Made by a program: the position numbers and the translations under genes. From Patescibacteria group bacterium UBA1400 (GTDB lineage Bacteria > Patescibacteriota > Microgenomatia > UBA1400): DNA of 19,956 nucleotides. The DNA lies in assembly GCA_002305125.1 (NCBI GenBank), contig DBQG01000037.1:1-19956 (forward strand). Direction: 5' to 3'. Shown here piece by piece: positions 8,501 to 14,213 of this stretch (position 1 is the stretch's first letter; every line of letters begins with the position of its first letter). Below the pieces are notes generated by a model. The model saw nothing but the letters and a program-made list of their open reading frames with translations, searched no databases and was not told where the DNA came from.

Positions 8501-8606
8501 CCCAGCCTGTTAACCAGGTGTTTTGTTTAAAATTTAATAAAACAATTACAAAAACTGTTAAAGATAGTAAAAGGGGGTAAATATTTTTTTTAAGAAAATT
8601 AATCAT
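5550..8606 (-). CDS. Giant membrane protein, YfhO/AftD-like (GT-C superfamily candidate)
   Basis: This protein has about 1018 aa: some 450 residues rich in membrane helices, a large non-membrane region, and one last helix near the C-terminus (EYLGFIFLFLCLPCVLI) followed by a basic tail. Near the start, TGWDN (33-37) resembles the first-loop acidic motif of GT-C enzymes that use lipid-phosphate sugars. The end, with AYHPGWIAW and later NNWQNGWQL, resembles the C-terminal part of YfhO-like proteins and mycobacterial arabinofuranosyltransferase AftD. Transfer of a sugar outside the membrane is inferred. I chose the ATG at 8606, which gives a KK-then-helix N-terminus and an 8-bp ATGATTAA overlap with the previous gene. 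A GTG at 8645 would add 13 residues. The gene overlaps the GH3 gene by 23 bp. Confidence 0.7.
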   Translation of the reverse strand: MINFLKKNIYPLLLSLTVFVIVLLNFKQNTWLTGWDNLHPEFNFSLNIKRSLFASWQEYQGLGLVGGMGHASDFLRQTLLFLLSFILKVNVLRYFWTFLMLFLGPLGVFYLLRVLLQKKYSQVSFLGALFYLLNLATVQIFYTPFEAFTTHYGFLPWLILAFLKYLKNSSRKNLIFFITINLLAISQSYVPTIFIVYLLALGFIFLGFLIKNSQKNLMTNFVRSLVIIFLVNAFWLLPFLYFTLANIKNPLESHNNFMQTEAIFLKNKDFGDLGNTAILRNFWFDYVEGGERTGFLVAGWREHLDNFFILGLGYAFFAISLIGVLYSIKKRFEYTFPFLFLFLFSFAMIANNTIPFSWLNDLLRRELPLISQVFRTPFTKFGNLAIFSYAVFFAWGLVGLKETLWKEKKKYLSWLVVFILSVLLSIYTLPIFSGNLFDKNLKLVIPEDYLKVFSFFASQDPYARIANLPQSSFWGWSYYQWGYHGSGFLWYGLNQPILDRAFDVWSKEGENYYWELSQAIYADNLELLEAVLEKYQISWLLLDENIRGQANYKALNYENIKNLFTRSEKIKLEKEFGQVKVYRVELNTPVKDFIFLVNNMEKIGPVYSWNDWDLGFLDYGHYISDNQNLSAYYPFYSLFTGRKQEELEFSIKEGFNSLIFQNKLPVFPNSRFIIPALREEEIIFWTPELKEEIKVPGVYINNNLTFSLADKTASKSGKNIMLTKEGQTAFEVSINKQKGFFSYDSSEDKNFFNAEAKNCDAFREGLIKKEVIKEDEGKVVRFTSQDSSNCLAIDLFYLSQKIGYLIKVENRNISGQPLLFYITNQTSKKAVIETYLPKQSNLTASYFIIPPMEEYGAGYTLNFNNLSLAGQKTVNDLGAIKVYPIPYQFLKELKVVNNQVGRDFYSSLKKDDFFVDHSNTSFYKIAVNDTAFSGLPLTLVLSQAYHPGWIAWEDKPFIGRKLDHVLVNNWQNGWQLNKAGEVYLFFWPQLLEYLGFIFLFLCLPCVLIRFRREHEKNS

Positions 8607-10152
8607 ATAGTACTCTAACAAGGTTAAAACAATTGCCAACCTCACATTTTTTATCTTTAGTATATCTTACAATAGTCAAAGGCCTTAAATCCAAAAAATC
8701 TTCTTTTTTATGTCTAGAAATAAAAAAATCTTCCTCTTTTATCTGTGCTCCAAACTCACTTACAGGACAAGCGTTTAGGTCCAAAAATGCTTCTGCACTC
8801 CAATAAAAATGAAAAATGCTAAAAAGATAATCGCCTGAAATAAAAGAATTTATTGAATTATTGGGAAAATCATAAATCAAAAGTTTAGTTCTTGTTTCGC
8901 CAGTAAAATTGGCTCCCCTTGTTAAATAGCAAATATTCCTAACCATTTTTTTATCAAAGGCATACTGTTTAGAATAATTATCCAACATCTTAACTTGTAT
9001 TGATAAAAAGAAAATAATAATCACACAAACTAAACCAATTACTATTCTCAATAAGGCTATGCTCTTTAATTTTGCTACAACAAAAGAAATATAAAACCCA
9101 ATAACAATTGTTAAAATAGTTAAGGGTAAAACCAAAGTTCTAAAAGGAAAGTAAAGACGCTGCCATAATAAGGGTAATAAACTAACAATTAAAGTTGCCA
9201 GCCAAAACTTAACTCTTTCCAGTTGCTTATAATGGCTCTTTTTTTTAAAAAATGAAGATATGAAGAAAAAAGACATTAAAATAATAAAGGCTAAAACTGA
9301 TAAAACTGAACTAAAAATTAACCTTAGACCTAAAAAAGACTCCTTAAACCAAAAATCAGGACTCCTGATAAAAAATAAGCTTTTAAGCTGATTAGCATAA
9401 GAAGGTAAATCTTTAATAAAAAGTTTTAAGTTTATCATTCCGACCCTACTGTCAACTTGGGGAGGAATAAAAACTCTTCCTAAAAAATATAAAAATAAAG
9501 GTATTAAAAAAAGAAAAAGTAAAAATAAATATTTTTTTACTTTTTCTTTAAACTTGTTTCTTTTGTCATCTTTTAACAGAAAAAGATAGGTTAATGTTAG
9601 AGGGGTAAATATGGTTGTTTCGTAAATAAAGGTTGCTAAAAACTGCAATAAAAAAACAAAAAAAATGTTTTTAAAATCTAATCCCTTTTTCTCAATCAAA
9701 TAAACTTGAAGAAAAAATAAAAACAAAACAATAATACTAATATTGGCGGCAAACCAACTAATAGACTCTGCTACAAAAGGTAGAGTTAAAACCAAGCAGG
9801 AAATTAAAAAAGACTTTAAATGACTCAATTTTTGTAAAACAAGAGTTTTATAAATTAAGACACAAGTTAAAATAAACAAAAAAAGAGGAAACAGATGAGA
9901 CAGCCAAGGGGCACTAAAAAAAACTGTATAAATAAAATAGTAGTAAACTAAACCAAAAGGTCTAAAAAATCCATTATCATAAGTATAATTTATAAAATGA
10001 TTTTTATAATCCTTTATAAAAACAGGAAAGGCTAAATTAGCATCATCTAAATATAAACCAATTTTAAAAGTAAATAGGGCTAAAAGAAAAAAGAAACTTA
10101 AAAAAGCTAGCTTGACCAATATCTCAACTTTAAAATTCTTTATTTTAAACAT
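8599..10152 (-). CDS. Multi-spanning membrane protein, GT-C-type glycosyltransferase candidate
   Basis: This is about 517 aa with roughly ten or more hydrophobic helices and a C-terminal soluble portion of about 120 residues. After the first helix comes LYLDDANLAF, with D36-D37. This acidic pair in the first outer loop is the hallmark of GT-C enzymes (PMT/ArnT-type), and it is followed by FFRPFG, similar to the RP motif seen after it in such proteins. A lipid-linked sugar donor and an extracytoplasmic active site are inferred. I cannot assign a subfamily or a substrate. An ATG at 10152 overlaps the end of the GT4 gene by 8 bp (ATGTTTAA); a TTG three codons earlier is possible. It sits in the middle of the glycan operon, with overlaps on both sides. 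Confidence 0.65.
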   Translation of the reverse strand: MFKIKNFKVEILVKLAFLSFFFLLALFTFKIGLYLDDANLAFPVFIKDYKNHFINYTYDNGFFRPFGLVYYYFIYTVFFSAPWLSHLFPLFLFILTCVLIYKTLVLQKLSHLKSFLISCLVLTLPFVAESISWFAANISIIVLFLFFLQVYLIEKKGLDFKNIFFVFLLQFLATFIYETTIFTPLTLTYLFLLKDDKRNKFKEKVKKYLFLLFLFLIPLFLYFLGRVFIPPQVDSRVGMINLKLFIKDLPSYANQLKSLFFIRSPDFWFKESFLGLRLIFSSVLSVLAFIILMSFFFISSFFKKKSHYKQLERVKFWLATLIVSLLPLLWQRLYFPFRTLVLPLTILTIVIGFYISFVVAKLKSIALLRIVIGLVCVIIIFFLSIQVKMLDNYSKQYAFDKKMVRNICYLTRGANFTGETRTKLLIYDFPNNSINSFISGDYLFSIFHFYWSAEAFLDLNACPVSEFGAQIKEEDFFISRHKKEDFLDLRPLTIVRYTKDKKCEVGNCFNLVRVLYD

Positions 10153-11398
10153 TTTCTTCAAATAATAACTCTAAATATTTTTTAACAACATTTTGCCAGC
10201 CTCTTTTTACTCTCATCTTCTTAGAAAAAACAAAATAATTATTCATGTTTTTCTTCATCGCATTTAACCTGTTAGAAAAACTTTGAAGATTGGATTTAAA
10301 AAAAAGATCATTGATTTTTAAATTAGAAAGCTTAATTGCAGATTTAAAATCAGGACTTTTAGTATAATTTTTTAAGCTTTCAGATAATAAAATGGGTTTT
10401 TCTAAAGAAAAAGCTATTGACAAAGGGCCTGAGGAAGATAAAAACAAACGATATGGCAAAACAAATAAATCAGAAGCGTTTAAATAAATAAATAGTTTGT
10501 CTTCTGGAATAAAGTCTGTAATTTTGACTTGATCTATTGTTGCAGCTAAAGCTCTAGTTTTAGTAATAAATTGTTTATAAGCTCTTGTGCTCTTATGAAC
10601 TTTACTTTCTCCTCCGGCTAAAAGGAGTAGAATCTTTTTATCCTTATTCTTTTTAAGGTACCCTATAAAGAGCTTAATTAAAACATCAGAACCTTTATAC
10701 CAGTTTAAAAATCCAAAACTGGTAATAACAAAAGTCTCTTTTCCTATTCCTAGCTTTTTTTTAGCCAAATCACTGGCAGTAGATCTAAAGGAGGTATCCA
10801 CTCCATGGGGGATAAAAACTACTTTTTTAGATTTAAACTTTTTGTTTAAAAGATCAGCAAAATACTGTTCAAGAACAATCACTTTAAAAGAAAAAGTAAT
10901 AACAAAAAAATAAAATAACTTCATGCCCACACTATAAACAATGCTTTTAAAACCCTTCTGCTTAATACCAACCTGTTTAGATAAAGATAAAAAGTCTAAA
11001 CTCACTCCATGTAAAACTACAAATGTTTTTCTACCAAACACTTTTAAAACAAATAGAAGTAGAGGTACTAAAGATAATAAGAAGGGATTCTTGCCAAATA
11101 AGGCCCACTCAAGCTCTAATAAAACTTTTTTAACCTCTTTTTCTTTTAAAATCTCTTTTAAGATTGAAAAATAAGAAGAAAGTTTTCCTCTTTGCCAAAC
11201 ACGTTTGATCTCTACTCTCTTTTCTTTAAAAGATTTGGCTCCGGGAAAAATATCAGCCAAAACTAAAATTCTAAGATCAGGCTGTAAATTCACCAAAGCT
11301 TTAACCTTGTTTTTACAAAAAGAGGCTAAAGCACTATATTTATTCTCGTAAGTAGAACCCTGAGGAGGATAAGGAGAAATGATTATTAATTTTTCCAT
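10145..11398 (-). CDS. Glycosyltransferase family 4 (GT-B fold)
   Basis: This 417-aa protein has two Rossmann-like halves. The N-terminal half starts with IIISPYPPQGSTYENKYSAL. The C-terminal half has IPHGVDTSF (196-204), a strand-loop before TSFGFLNWYKGSDVLIK (226-242), LLLLAGGE (257-264) and the donor-binding region ASDLFVLPYR (308-317), then SSSGPLSIAFSLEKPILLS (321-339). These are GT4 hallmarks. The usual E-x7-E pair of that last motif is not conserved: Ser and Ala occupy the positions where the first acidic residue is expected, as in some GT4 subgroups. It is cytosolic or membrane-associated and probably transfers a sugar from a nucleotide donor to a lipid-linked glycan. It starts 29 bp after the GT2 gene without a visible ribosome binding site and overlaps the next gene by 8 bp. 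Confidence 0.88.
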   Translation of the reverse strand: MEKLIIISPYPPQGSTYENKYSALASFCKNKVKALVNLQPDLRILVLADIFPGAKSFKEKRVEIKRVWQRGKLSSYFSILKEILKEKEVKKVLLELEWALFGKNPFLLSLVPLLLFVLKVFGRKTFVVLHGVSLDFLSLSKQVGIKQKGFKSIVYSVGMKLFYFFVITFSFKVIVLEQYFADLLNKKFKSKKVVFIPHGVDTSFRSTASDLAKKKLGIGKETFVITSFGFLNWYKGSDVLIKLFIGYLKKNKDKKILLLLAGGESKVHKSTRAYKQFITKTRALAATIDQVKITDFIPEDKLFIYLNASDLFVLPYRLFLSSSGPLSIAFSLEKPILLSESLKNYTKSPDFKSAIKLSNLKINDLFFKSNLQSFSNRLNAMKKNMNNYFVFSKKMRVKRGWQNVVKKYLELLFEENV

Positions 11399-11427
11399 AA
11401 TTAAAGTCTAACATGTTTTTTAAATAT

Positions 11428-12201
11428 TTAAGAAGACAGGGAAATATAAGGAATTGGGAAGATACTATATTTTTCTCTAGACCAATTAGCCTTAATAGTT
11501 CTCATTTCCCTTAATGATCTTAAAATATCGCGGATCAGCTTAACTTTACTGTCTTTTTCAATATGTCCCCAAAAAACAGGTAGCTCTATGGTTTTGAAAG
11601 CAAACTTTTTAGCCAAAAAGACCACCTCCATATCAAAACCCCAACGATCAACGGTCAAATAAGGAAAAACCTCTCTAGCAAAAGAGGAGGAAAAAATCTT
11701 AAAACCTCCTTGGTAATCCCAAACAAAAACGCCTAGGACTAAAGAAGCAACTAAACTATGTCCGTAACCAACAATATTGCGCAGTAAACTTCTTTTTACC
11801 AGCTGCTTAGCTCCTGGCTTCTTCTTACTACCAAACAACAGATCATAACCAGATTTCATATAAGAAACAAAAGATGTTAGATTGGCCAAAGGAATAGAAA
11901 AATCAGCATCAGTATATAAAATATAATCAGAAGATAAGCAAGCCAAAACTCCTTGTCTAACAGCATATCCCCTTCCTTTATTAGGAGAATAAGAAATCAA
12001 TTTCATATCATACAAATGGGCATAAGAAGACATAAAAGAACGGACAAGAGAAGAAGCACCATCCAAGGATCCATCATCAACAAAAACAATTCTTTCAAGA
12101 CAAACTCCAGGGCAAGAAAAACCCCGCGATAAAACAGACAGAGTTTTTTTAATTCTCTCTCCCTCATTATAAAAAGGTATAACTAAAGATAATGTCAACA
12201 T
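11428..12201 (-). CDS. Glycosyltransferase family 2, polyprenyl-phosphate sugar synthase type
   Basis: This 257-aa GT-A enzyme opens directly with LSLVIPFYNEGERI. It carries VDDGS (41-45) for nucleotide binding, NKGRGYAVRQG (74-84) and the metal-binding D-A-D (98-100) in LYTDADFSIP. Downstream, DYQGGFKIF (162-170), RWGFDMEVVFLAKK (186-199) and LPVFWGHIEKDSKVK (207-221) match the DPM1/ALG5-like subgroup, which loads a sugar onto polyprenyl phosphate. No C-terminal membrane helices are present. As first gene of the glycan operon it could make the lipid-linked donor that the GT-C-like enzymes use outside the membrane; this is inference. No ribosome binding site precedes the ATG. The leader is extremely AT-rich and carries the structured region at 12244-12399. 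Confidence 0.92.
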   Translation of the reverse strand: MLTLSLVIPFYNEGERIKKTLSVLSRGFSCPGVCLERIVFVDDGSLDGASSLVRSFMSSYAHLYDMKLISYSPNKGRGYAVRQGVLACLSSDYILYTDADFSIPLANLTSFVSYMKSGYDLLFGSKKKPGAKQLVKRSLLRNIVGYGHSLVASLVLGVFVWDYQGGFKIFSSSFAREVFPYLTVDRWGFDMEVVFLAKKFAFKTIELPVFWGHIEKDSKVKLIRDILRSLREMRTIKANWSREKYSIFPIPYISLSS

Positions 12202-12243
12202 ATAAACAAATAAAAAATAATTAATAAAATAATAAAAATAAAT

Positions 12244-12267
12244 CTTTTCTTTAACCAGAAAGAAAAG
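12244..12267 (-). promoter_or_regulatory. 9-bp hairpin upstream of GT2 gene
   Basis: CTTTTCTTT (12244-12252) and AAAGAAAAG (12259-12267) pair perfectly around a 6-nt loop. On the minus strand it is followed by an AT-rich, T-heavy stretch, so it could terminate weakly. AAAGAAAAG occurs again at 12291-12299, at the edge of the structured RNA. On the minus strand the two copies compete for the same partner, as in an expression platform. Confidence 0.45.
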
Positions 12268-12297
12268 GAAAAGGAAAAATCCTTCTGATCAAAGAAA

Positions 12298-12399
12298 AGA
12301 TGATGAGGTAGGAAAAACGGTTTGTCAAAGCCCAAGGTGAGGGCAACCAAGTGGCAGCATTGCCAAAAGGTCAGGACAAACTCCTAGGTCTCATCATCT
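12298..12399 (-). ncRNA. Candidate structured RNA with three-way junction
   Basis: The 102-nt segment closes with a perfect 10-bp stem (12298-12307 with 12390-12399). It continues through TAGGA/TCCTA (12309-12313 with 12382-12386) and GTTTGTC/GACAAAC (12320-12326 with 12375-12381). Inside are two arms: GCCC/GGGC (12330-12333 with 12341-12344) and TGGCA/TGCCA (12352-12356 with 12361-12365, 4-nt loop), the latter extendable by ACC/GGT. Five helices in order are unlikely to be accidental. I do not recognise any known riboswitch. It lies between the GC-rich cassette (stop at 12421) and the GT2 start (12201). It could be a leader element of the glycan operon, a 3' structure of the cassette operon, or an integration-site structure. 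The minus strand is preferred only because both neighbours read that way. Confidence 0.45.
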
Positions 12400-12415
12400 G
12401 CAGGTTAAATGGGAA
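12398..12415 (+). repeat. Left copy of cassette-flanking inverted repeat
   Basis: CTGCAGGTTAAATGGGAA here corresponds to the reverse complement of 13310-13328 (CTGCAGGTAAAATGGGGAA), with one mismatch and one inserted base. The copies lie just outside the two GC-rich genes. No target-site duplication is visible. A third, shorter match in the same inverted orientation lies at 13381-13395. Confidence 0.6.
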
Positions 12416-12420
12416 TAAAG

Positions 12421-13020
12421 CTATTGCTTGCGAAACGGCGGCCTCACTGTCATGCCCTCGATCATCCATGGACCTCCCGGTGGCACCTTGGCCTGATTGC
12501 TATCCCATGTGGGGACGTAGGGCTGCGTGCTAGCACGCCAGCCATCGAAGGTGGTGTCGCTGGGGTTGTAGCCCTTGAAGGGCTTGATGTAGTTGTTGTT
12601 GTCCTTCTCGTGCTTGACAGCAATGGCGTCCGGTTCATCGTCGGGGTTGTGGAGCTCATACGGGGCTACATCCAACTGAAAGTAGTCGATGAAATCCTGC
12701 CTGGACGTAAAACCCATACCCTGAAGGGCAATAAGCACCTGATCCGTTTCGGCGGGCGGGCGGGCGGTGGCGACGGGCGGGCGGGCGGTAGCCGTAGCAA
12801 CGGGCGCGGCAGCTTCGATAGCAGCAATAGTCGCCTGTGCATCTGCTTCTACGCGTCCCGGCAGCCTAGCGGCCACTTCGAGCGCCACTGCGGTTTCGTG
12901 AACTTCTTCGGGACTCAAGGTCCTGGGCGAGGCGGGAATCCAGACGAACATTGTCATGTAAAAAACAACTCCCACCAACGCGGCCAACAGCAAAATGATG
13001 ATGATGTGCCCCAGTTTCAT
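12421..13020 (-). CDS. Unrecognised membrane-anchored protein of GC-rich cassette (199 aa)
   Basis: I do not recognise this protein. It has an N-terminal membrane helix (about 5-28) after a single Lys. An Ala/Glu-rich helical stretch (about 37-75) follows, then a proline linker with a duplicated ATARPPVATARPPAE motif (about 77-91) and a C-terminal region of about 105 residues. That region has a GMGFTSRQDFIDYFQLD segment, then many Asn, Asp, Pro and Trp residues. The helix points to an extracytoplasmic globular part. The ATG is fixed by GGAGG seven nt upstream, embedded in the end of the previous gene (2 bp between stop and start), so the pair forms an operon. Codons end mostly in G or C (GCC, CCC, CTG, GAC), unlike all neighbours, which indicates transfer. 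An antisense frame on the plus strand is treated as a shadow. Confidence 0.65.
   Translation of the reverse strand: MKLGHIIIILLLAALVGVVFYMTMFVWIPASPRTLSPEEVHETAVALEVAARLPGRVEADAQATIAAIEAAAPVATATARPPVATARPPAETDQVLIALQGMGFTSRQDFIDYFQLDVAPYELHNPDDEPDAIAVKHEKDNNNYIKPFKGYNPSDTTFDGWRASTQPYVPTWDSNQAKVPPGGPWMIEGMTVRPPFRKQ
12751..12790 (+). other. Tandem GGGC tract, G-quadruplex candidate
   Basis: Two clusters of GGGC repeats (12751-12767 and about 12774-12787) are separated by about 7 nt, giving at least six GGG runs within 40 bases with mostly 1-nt loops. They lie on the template strand of the 199-aa gene and encode the duplicated ARPP linker. Such a tract is striking in an AT-rich genome. Confidence 0.55.
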
Positions 13021-13022
13021 GA

Positions 13023-13289
13023 TTAACCTCCGACCCGATAGTTCCAGACTCTGGCGACAACCCCGCTCGTTTCCTCACGGAGGTCCTCTACCATGTCCTG
13101 GCTGAGGGCGATTTGCACGGGAGCAGCGGGATTGGCAGCTACCTGGACCTCCACCGCGTCCAAGGCATACCGATAGGTCTTTCCTCTGCCGTTCCGAATG
13201 CCGGTCCCCAACAAGATCGCCACGATGTTCACAACCTGCCTGTTCTTCTTGTTCCCTTCCAGGAACGTCTTCAACTCTCCCCAGTTCAT
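13023..13289 (-). CDS. Unrecognised small protein of GC-rich cassette (88 aa)
   Basis: I do not recognise this protein. It has no membrane helix, signal peptide or Cys cluster. It starts MNWGELKTFLEGNKKNRQVV, followed by a hydrophobic stretch ending in Gly residues (VAILLGTGIRNGRGKTY). A probable beta-rich half follows (YALDAVEVQVAANPAAP), then a short acidic helix (DMVEDLREE) and VARVWNYRVGG. It looks like a compact alpha/beta domain. A GAGAGG ribosome binding site lies about 5 nt before the ATG. The GGAGG for the next gene overlaps its last codons, so the two are translationally linked. GC-rich codon use matches its partner and not the chromosome. The region upstream has many hairpins but no good promoter that I can see. 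Confidence 0.65.
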   Translation of the reverse strand: MNWGELKTFLEGNKKNRQVVNIVAILLGTGIRNGRGKTYRYALDAVEVQVAANPAAPVQIALSQDMVEDLREETSGVVARVWNYRVGG

Positions 13290-13309
13290 TCTTTCCTCTC
13301 TTTCTCTAG

Positions 13310-13328
13310 TTCCCCATTTTACCTGCAG
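13310..13328 (-). repeat. Right copy of cassette-flanking inverted repeat
   Basis: Its reverse complement reads CTGCAGGTAAAATGGGGAA, matching the left copy at 12398-12415 apart from one mismatch and one insertion. It sits 21 bp upstream of the 88-aa gene's start codon. Its CTGCAG end also forms the base of the hairpin at 13323-13362. Confidence 0.6.
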
Positions 13329-13380
13329 GAGAAAAAGAAAATTAATTCTTCTCCTTCTGCAGATAAAAGGGAAAAAAGAG

Positions 13381-13395
13381 TATTCCCATTACCTG
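13381..13395 (-). repeat. Third, shorter copy of the flanking motif
   Basis: The reverse complement, CAGGTAATGGGAATA, matches the left copy (CAGGTTAAATGGGAATA, 12401-12417) except for a 2-nt gap. It shares the orientation of the right copy, 53 bp further out. It may mark the original boundary or a second recombination site. Confidence 0.4.
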
Positions 13396-13542
13396 ATTTT
13401 TAAGGTGCTAAAGATAAGTCTTTTTAACTTGCTTTTAAGTCTCAAAACTTATCTTCAACTTTCCTGCTTTATTAGCAGGGAGAAGGTTTTAACCTTCTCT
13501 CTACCAACAAACCTTTTTTTATCCTTCTCTACCTTCCCCTTT

Positions 13543-13586
13543 AAAAAAAGAGACCTAACCTGGGCAGCGGGCTTTGTCTCTTTTTT
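13543..13586 (-). terminator. Intrinsic terminator of the DUF11-type gene
   Basis: AAAAAAGAGAC (13544-13554) pairs with GTCTCTTTTTT (13576-13586) around a 21-nt loop containing GGGCAGCGGG. On the minus strand it lies 15 nt after the stop and ends in seven T's. The A/T-symmetric stem could also work on the plus strand. Confidence 0.8.
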
Positions 13587-13601
13587 AATTTTTTAAAAAT
13601 A

Positions 13602-14201
13602 TTATTTCTTTTTCAGCAAAGCCCAACCTGCCAGGGCCATAGATGTTGATCCTAAAAGTAATATTGAACTTGCTCCAGGACCGGATTCAGGAAGCTTCTC
13701 GGCGACAAAGCCTTTAGCTTCTCCCTTTTCAATACAAACCTGGGCTGTATCTTTTTCGCTCTCTCCACCCTCAATCCAGGCATAAGCTGTATTTACAGTA
13801 CAGTAAGTACCAGCACTTTTATTGCTAATATCAGCCCTAACTTTAAAGAAAAAGGTTTTCTCTTCATTAACTTTAAAATCAGAGATTGTTGATTCTAAAG
13901 CTCCAGAAACATATTTTAATTCTGTTGGTAAAGTGTCTCTATACTCTACTTTATCTAAATCCTTGTTACCAACGTTTTTAACAACCACTCTAAACTCCAC
14001 CTCTTGATCTTGTTTAAACCTGTAGTCAGAGGCAAACAGATTGTCAACGAAATCACCGGTGTTAGGATTTTTAACCTTTTTATCAATGGTAATATCTTTA
14101 GTAACTTCAACTTCACCATATTGTTCAGCAAAAACTTTTACTGGAACTAGTAAAACTGCACTTAATAAAGATGCTGTTATTAGAATTTTTCTTAAACTCA
14201 T
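13602..14201 (-). CDS. Cell-wall-anchored DUF11-type surface protein with LPESG sorting signal
   Basis: This 199-aa protein has a cleavable signal peptide (about 1-25, ending VFA). Its single beta-sandwich domain of DUF11/conserved-repeat type (about 60-150) has the typical VVVKNVGNKDLDKVEYRDTLP signature. The C-terminal sorting signal is L170-P-E-S-G174, followed by P, a hydrophobic stretch (SSILLLGSTSMALAGWALL) and a KKK tail. The signal is an LPxTG variant with Ser for Thr. Two cysteines (C134, C156) could form a disulphide. The sortase gene lies immediately upstream and is the obvious partner. An AAGGAG site precedes the ATG. The gene has its own strong promoter (14282-14310), a leader hairpin and a terminator, so it can be made in excess over the sortase. 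It is probably an abundant surface or stalk protein; that is inference. Confidence 0.85.
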   Translation of the reverse strand: MSLRKILITASLLSAVLLVPVKVFAEQYGEVEVTKDITIDKKVKNPNTGDFVDNLFASDYRFKQDQEVEFRVVVKNVGNKDLDKVEYRDTLPTELKYVSGALESTISDFKVNEEKTFFFKVRADISNKSAGTYCTVNTAYAWIEGGESEKDTAQVCIEKGEAKGFVAEKLPESGPGASSILLLGSTSMALAGWALLKKK

Positions 14202-14213
14202 ATTACTCCTTTT

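Larger units (their letters stand above)
13290..13601. other. Hairpin-dense gene-free stretch upstream of the cassette
   Basis: No gene is visible. Besides the terminator at 13543-13586 and the repeat copies, it contains GAGAAGGTT/AACCTTCTC (13480-13499, 2-nt loop), CCTGCT/AGCAGG (13463-13479), AAGATAAGT/ACTTATCTT (13411-13455), ACCT/AGGT near 13392-13405, GGGAA/TTCCC near 13369-13387, and CTGCAGGAGAA with TTCTCC-TTC-TGCAG (13323-13362). That is six hairpins within about 180 bp. They may be an RNA or a remnant of integration. AT-rich sequence inflates chance pairing. Confidence 0.5.

Noticed and set aside
12320..12381. tRNA-like fold (7-bp end stem, 4-bp arm with GG in its loop)
   Set aside because: There is no T arm or TTCRA sequence, no proper anticodon arm, and the arm spacing does not fit. 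It is better read as a three-way-junction RNA.
12398..12415. Integron attC site (GTTAAAT fits GTTRRRY)
   Set aside because: No matching RYYYAAC partner in the right place, no integrase, and the right-hand copy breaks the core motif.
12409..13026. 205-codon plus-strand frame across the GC-rich cassette
   Set aside because: It is antisense to two genes with good ribosome binding sites and a sensible membrane helix. Its translation is a low-quality mix of His, Gly and Arg runs, and GC-rich DNA has few stops by chance.
13555..13575. GGGCAGCGGG in the terminator loop as part of a tRNA or known RNA
   Set aside because: Only the single A/T-flanked terminator stem forms around it, and no further conserved arms can be drawn.
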